From the NCBI RefSeq assembly GCF_001659605.2, contig NC_035169.2, forward strand, positions 10,438,546 through 10,502,545: 64,000 nt of DNA. The letters are read 5' to 3'. The translations under genes were made by a program, and so were the position numbers. The notes under the pieces are model-generated. The model searched no databases. It had not been told where the DNA came from and saw only the letters and a list, made by a program, of their open reading frames with translations. Within the stretch, counting starts at the first letter, position 1. Every line of letters starts with the position of its first letter. Origin of the DNA: Manihot esculenta. Lineage: Eukaryota > Streptophyta > Magnoliopsida > Malpighiales > Euphorbiaceae. Shown here one piece after another: positions 59,091 through 64,000 of this stretch.

Positions 59091-62000
59091 AACCCAGCAG
59101 CACAAGCACCCAAGAGGACGGGAACAGGGCCGGTGAATGATGGCTCCAGTGGAACCATTAACATGATTGTTGGAGGAACCGGAGGTCGGATGAGCCGAAG
59201 GGGAAAGAAGAGAGGCCGAGATGGGGAAAGCAGCAGCGCCGAAGTCATACAGGTAGTTGAGCACTCTCCAGTAACTATCACCTTCTCTCCGGAGGATGCT
59301 CAGGGTGTTCAGATGCCTCATGACGACGCCCTTGTTATTGAAGCCGTCATCCACAACTACCGGGTTAAGAAGATTTTGATGGATGACGGGAGTAAGGTGA
59401 ACTTACTGCCGTACCGGGTCTTCCAACAGATGGGCATCCCTGAGGAGCAATTGGTTCGGGACCAAGCCCCAGTCAAAGGGATCGAGGGAGTCCCAGTGCC
59501 TGTGGAGGGGAAAGTAAAGCTGGCCCTTACTCTAGGAGAAACGCCAAGAACTCGCACTCATTATGCGGTGTTCTTAGTAGTCAAACTCCCCCTGAGCTAC
59601 AACGCAATACTGGGACGACCTGCACTTTTCGACTTTGAGGCCGTAAGCAGCATCAGGTATCTGGCTATGAAATTCCCAATAGAAGCAGGAGTAGGGGTAG
59701 TCAGAGGAAGCCAGGAAGAGGCAAGAGCAGTGTACCTGGCCACGGTATCGAAGCCAAACTCGGTAGGAAAGAAACTTGACTCGAAAGTCCTGGAGGTCTG
59801 AGACGAGAAAAAAGAGGCCAGAACAGAGCCGGTTGGAGAGCTGGAGACCTTTCCCTTATCAGAAGCAGAGACAGATAAGGTCTTCAGTCTTAACGCCGGC
59901 CTCACTGAAGAGCAGAAGATGGAAGTCATGGCCCTAATTCGAGGTCACGCGTCAAGCTTCGCCTGGAAGCCTTTTGACATGCCCGGGATTGACCCCAGAG
60001 TGATGACACACAAGCTGAATGTCCTCCCAGAGGCCAGGCCGGTAAAGCAGAAGAAGAGGGTAGTAGGAAGGGAGAAGCAACAAGCCACTAGGGAGGAGGT
60101 GCAGAAGTTAGAAGAGGCCGGATTTATTAGAGAGGTCATGTACCCACAGTGTCTAGTAAATCCTGTATTAGTCAAAAAAGCCAATGGCAAATATAGGATG
60201 TGTATAGATTTTACAAACCTCAATCAAGCGTGTCCCAAAGATTGTTACCCCCTCCCTGATATTAATAAAATGGTCGATTCTACGACCGGATTTGATTACA
60301 TGTCGTCTTTGGATGCTATGTCTGGTTATCACCAAATTCCAATGGACAGGTCGGATGAAGAAAAAACCTCGTTCATAGCGGAAGATGGGACCTACTGCTA
60401 TAAAGCCATGCCTTTCGGGCTGAAGAATGCCGGGGCAACATACCAAAGATTGATGAATAAAATCTTCAAGGATCAGATCGGCAGGAATGTCGAAGTGTAT
60501 ATAGATGATATGGTGGTGAAGAGTCCGAATTTTCAGCAGCACTTAGTGGATCTGAGGGAGGTGTTCGAGGTGCTAGAGCAGTATAGAATGAGGCTGAACT
60601 CAGCGAAGTGTGCCTTCTTTATCAGGGGTGGAAAATTCCTGGGATACATGGTGAGTGGAAAAGGCATTAAGCCCAATCCGGAGAAAGTGGAAGCTATTCT
60701 GAATATGCCCGAGCCGACCTGCGTGAGGGATGTCCAAAGACTTACTGGAAGAGTGGTGGCCCTCAATCGCTTCATGTCGAGATCGGCCGAAAGATGCTTG
60801 CCGTTCTTTAAGAAGTTGAGGAAAGTGCCGAACTTCGAATGGACCGAGGATTGCCGAAAAGCTTTCAAAGAGCTCAAAAGCTATCTTAGCTCGCCTCAAG
60901 TGCTTAGCAGTCCACTGGAGGGAGAAGAGCTCCTGATTTATTTGTCAGCCTCAGAAAAAGCCGTCAGTGCTGTGTTGGTAAGAGTGGAAGGAGGAGAGCA
61001 GAAGCCTGTTTTCTATGTCAGCAAAGTGCTCAAAGATGCCGAGGTGAGATACCTGAACATTGAAAAAATAGCATATGCCCTGTTGCTGGCAGTCAGAAAA
61101 TTCAGGGTCTATCTCGAAAGCCACCAAGGAGTAGTGATGACAGACCAGCCCTTAAAGAAGATCCTCCACAGGCCAGAAACATCAGGTTGAATGCTCACCT
61201 GGTCCATTGAGATTAGCCCCTATTGCTTAGAGTACAGACCCCGAACCACCGTAAAATCTCAAGCCCTTGCGGACTTCATAGCAGAGTGCTCGTTCAATGA
61301 AAAACAGATGGAACGGGGTGAGTCATCTTTGGAAGAGCTGGGAACTGAGAGGGAAGGGTAGTCCTCTCAAGAATTCAGCTGGAAGCTGTATGTGGACGGG
61401 GCATCAGGCGCTGGGGGTAGTGGTGCTGGAATAATGTTGAAGGGACCTGAAGAGTTTAAGGTTTGCTATGCCCTACGCCTAGAATTCAAGGCTTCTAATA
61501 ATGTGGCAGAGTACGAAACCCTAATAAATGGAATGCTGGTAGCAAGGGAGGTAGGGGCAACCAACCTCGAGGTGAATAGTGACTCCCAGCTGGTAATCAA
61601 TCAGATAACAGGGGCATATCAGGCCAGAGACTCTACCATGCAGAATTATCTGGCAAAGGTAAAAGCCATAGAAGCTGAGCTTAAGGGTCAGGGAGTCACA
61701 ATCAGATACCAAAGAATACCTCAGGAGGAGAATGAGAAAGCAGACTTGCTTAGTCGGTTGTCCAAGGAAAAGCTAGAACAGCTCCCTGACGAAGTATACA
61801 TCCAACACATTAGCACGCCTGCCTTTAACAAAACGGCCACTGTATTACAGATGGAGCAAAGTCAGAGCTGGATGACCCCATACCTGGAATACCTGGAAAA
61901 GGGAAAGCTCCCTGAAGACAAGGATGAAGCAAAGAAGATAGTAGCTCGTGCTGCTAATTACCAAGCAGTAAGGGGGACTTTATACAGAAGGGGGAAATCC

Positions 62001-63079
62001 AGCCCGTGGCTCCGATGTGTGAGCTCGGAGGAGGCAATAAAGGTGATGGAAGAAATACACAGGGGAATGTGTGGAGCTCATAAAGGAGTAGGAACGCTAG
62101 CAAACAAGATATTCAAGCAGGGATACTACTGGCCCACTGTTAAAAAAGAGGCAGAAGAGTTTGTCCAGAGATGCGATGTATGCCAGAGGTTTGCTAATGC
62201 CATCAATGTTCCAGCCACCCCTCAATCCAGCATATCCAGCCCGTGGCCGTTCTCACAGTGGGGAATAGACATCCTGGGACCCTTTCCCAAGACCACGGGG
62301 CAGAAGAAATTTGTAGTGGTGGCTGTGGAATACTTCTCAAAATGGCCAGAGGCAGAAGCAATCCCCACAATCACAGCCCGTAAGATGATAGACTTCATAT
62401 GGGGCAACATCATTTGCAGGTTCGGAATACCGAGGGTACTCATCTCAGATAATGGCAGACAATTCGACTGCAGTACCTTCAAAGCGTTTACAGCAAATAT
62501 GGGCATATGGCACAAATTCTCCTCGGTAGCCCATCCTCAGACCAACGGTCAGACAGAGGTCACTAACAGAGCCATCCTCCAGGGATTGAAGAAGCGGCTG
62601 GATGGGGCAAAGGCGAATTGGGCGAAAGAGCTCAATAGCATCCTGTGGGCACTCCGAACTCCCCCAGGACGTCCACTAAAGAAACGCCTTTTGCACTCGC
62701 ATTTGGCACTGAAGCTGTGGTTCCAATCGAGCTGCAGGTCCCTACCCATCGAGTCCAATTCAATAGCGAGAGCACCAACGACGATAAGTTAAGAAGTAAC
62801 CTGGATGCTCTGGAAGAAGTTAGGGAGGAAGCTCAAGTCCGAACTGCCGCTTATCAGCAAAGGGCGGCCCATTATTACAATCAAAAGGTCAAAGAAAGAA
62901 GCCTGAAATTAGGAGATCTGGCCCTGAGAAACCTGGAAGCTACTGGAAAGAGAGCGGCAGTAGGAAAGTTGGCACCGACCTGGGAGGGTCCCTTCAGAAT
63001 AGCAAAAGTGGTCAAACCGGGGGTATATCGAATTGAGGACATGCAAGGAAACCCTGAGCCTCATGCTTGGAACATCTAG
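59091..63079 (+). pseudogene. Tat-lineage pol (PR-RT-RH-aRH-INT), broken
   Basis: The protease has the DDGS active-site motif (ILMDDGSKVNLLPY, near 59375) and ILGRPALFDF (near 59605). RT runs about 60030-60700 and retains YIDD (VEVYIDDMVVKS near 60500). The first RNase H is at 60930-61180. A second, archaeal-type RNase H is at 61385-61775 (LYVDGASGAGGSGAG, NNVAEYE, NSDSQLVI, NEKADLLSR). Integrase follows, with an HHCC finger ending CDVCQ near 62185, the acids in GIDILGPF and SDNGRQF, and the E of GQTEVTNR. Stops are TGA 59799-59801, TGA 61188-61190 and TAG 61359-61361. A frameshift near 62660 moves the end into another frame, stopping at 63077-63079. Confidence 0.82.
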
Positions 63080-64000
63080 CATTTGAAGAGGTACTTCCCC
63101 TGAAATGTTATCAAATGTAAAAAAATCGATTGTACTTTAAAGCATGGTAATAAAATGGACGATGTCCTCATCCAAATTCTTTATTTGCCATATCTGACGT
63201 TGTTTTCATGAAAGAACAAAAGAAAAAAAAAATAAAACAGGCACCAAGGCCCAAAGCTTCAGGAAAGTAGGTGACCGGGATCCCCAAGATCTCCCGGCAC
63301 TACAAGACCGGGATCTCCAAGATCTCCCGGAACTACAAGACCGGGATCCCCAAGATCTCCCGGCACTACATGATCAGGATTCCCAAGATCTCCTGGCATC
63401 ATAAAACTGACGGAGACAACGAGTCAGCAGGCAGATAGACGACTGGGATCCCCAAGATCTCCAGACACCAAAAAACCGAGCTGAAAAGACAAAAGTAACG
63501 TGAAACACAAAAGCGCCGACCTGATATGGTTGAATCCTGCGAAAGATTAGATAAACATGTAGCTTAAAGGTTTTATCTTTAAGGTAAATTCAGCTCGGAA
63601 AAGGCTTACAAATAGGAATGCCTTGGTGAGAATGGAAAAATTTATAAGTTAAAAGTTTAGTCAATTGACAGAATTTCAGCTCTGAGTGGCTTGAGGACAA
63701 AAGAGGAAAAACGGTGTAGTTGATTCCTTAGAAAAATTATGAAGCACATGGTTTAAGTGTTTCATTCTTAATATATATGGCTTAAGTATTTTATCCTTGA
63801 CATTTTGGGCTTTTTTACAGCATAAGTAGTTCGGTAAAGCCTGAACAGCAAACCAAAAATAGAAACAATTCAAATATAGATACAAGTAAAAGTCAAATTT
63901 CATTGAATAAAGTTACAATTACAACCTACTCTACTGAAGGGAAAACTGTCCTTAAGGGACTTACATGCCTAGGTATATCTACATTGTTATCTTCTACGCT
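63080..64000 (+). other. Tat-lineage 3' non-coding internal region
   Basis: Non-coding DNA after the integrase stop holds a 33-bp tandem array (listed separately) and AT-rich sequence. No polypurine tract followed by TGATGATCGC is seen before the window ends. Confidence 0.55.
63273..63404 (+). repeat. 33-bp tandem repeats downstream of Tat pol
   Basis: Units start at 63273, 63306, 63339 and 63372, each with GACCGGGATCCCCAAGATCT or a close variant followed by CCCGGCACTACAA-like bases. The fourth is more diverged. A lone degenerate unit lies near 63444. Each contains the dyad CCGGGAT...ATCTCCCGG. Confidence 0.85.

Larger units (their letters stand above)
56900..64000 (+). mobile_element. Tat-lineage Ty3 retrotransposon, degenerate, 3' end outside window
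   Basis: A 500-bp 5' LTR (56900-57399) starts TGATGATCGC and ends AGATCATCA. It is followed by a primer-type site at 57402, then gag, protease, RT, RNase H, a second RNase H and integrase on the plus strand up to 63079. No second LTR appears before 64000, so the 3' LTR and any target duplication lie outside. The second RNase H between RNase H and integrase is the hallmark of the Tat/Ogre lineage. The coding region carries at least six stops, one 17-bp duplication and one further frameshift. Confidence 0.82.

Noticed and set aside
63273..63404. Regular repeats that could suggest a CRISPR array
   Set aside because: The 33-bp units are contiguous with no spacers, and the DNA is plant retrotransposon.

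Overview
The window reads as nuclear DNA of a flowering plant. It has intron-rich genes with GT-AG boundaries, long AT-rich intergenic stretches, and plant-type LTR retrotransposons: Ty1/copia, an Athila-like Ty3, a Tekay-like chromovirus and a Tat-lineage Ty3 with a second RNase H. The protein matches look eudicot. A Malpighiales/Euphorbiaceae source is only a guess, because no species-diagnostic sequence can be checked here.

Four host genes are supported exon by exon. WDR3/UTP12, a U3 snoRNP SSU-processome WD40 protein, runs on the minus strand from 7062 and leaves the window on the left. SF3A2 (SAP62), a U2 snRNP splicing factor, is on the minus strand at 39541-42411 and is complete in 7 exons, with one GC-AG intron. 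RABC2A, a Rab18-type GTPase, is on the plus strand at 44065-46854 and is complete in 6 exons. A small ankyrin-repeat protein lies on the minus strand at 52747-55810 in 6 exons. SF3A2 and RABC2A are divergently transcribed. The four genes have unrelated housekeeping roles and show no sign of joint regulation.

Between WDR3 and SF3A2 sits a three-level nest of LTR retrotransposons covering about 22.5 kb (10322-32815). A minus-strand copia element (174-bp LTRs, duplication TATGA) inserted at the 3' end of a decayed replication-protein-A-like gene, inside a 27-bp minisatellite. An Athila-like plus-strand element (1518-bp LTRs, duplication ATCGT) then inserted into the zinc-knuckle codons of the copia gag. 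A Tekay-like chromovirus (LTRs about 2.42 kb, duplication AAGAG) then inserted into the Athila-like ORF. All three target-site duplications are perfect. The innermost element has an uninterrupted gag-pol with a chromodomain. The middle element has lost the gag core and nearly all of RT, RNase H and integrase, yet its LTRs differ at only about five positions, so it was probably mobilised in trans.

Other mobile DNA includes a TRIM-like element in a WDR3 intron and a LINE RNase H fragment near 8 kb. A Ty3 element with an internal deletion lies just downstream of RABC2A (47340-50189), and a possible solo LTR lies in the first ankyrin intron. A Tat-lineage element starts at 56900 and runs past the right edge, broken by stops, a 17-bp duplication and a frameshift. 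Gene relics include an extra RABC2-like exon near 52.2 kb and an N-terminal fragment resembling a plant RING E3 ligase near 37 kb. The rest of the intergenic DNA is AT-rich and shows no supported genes.
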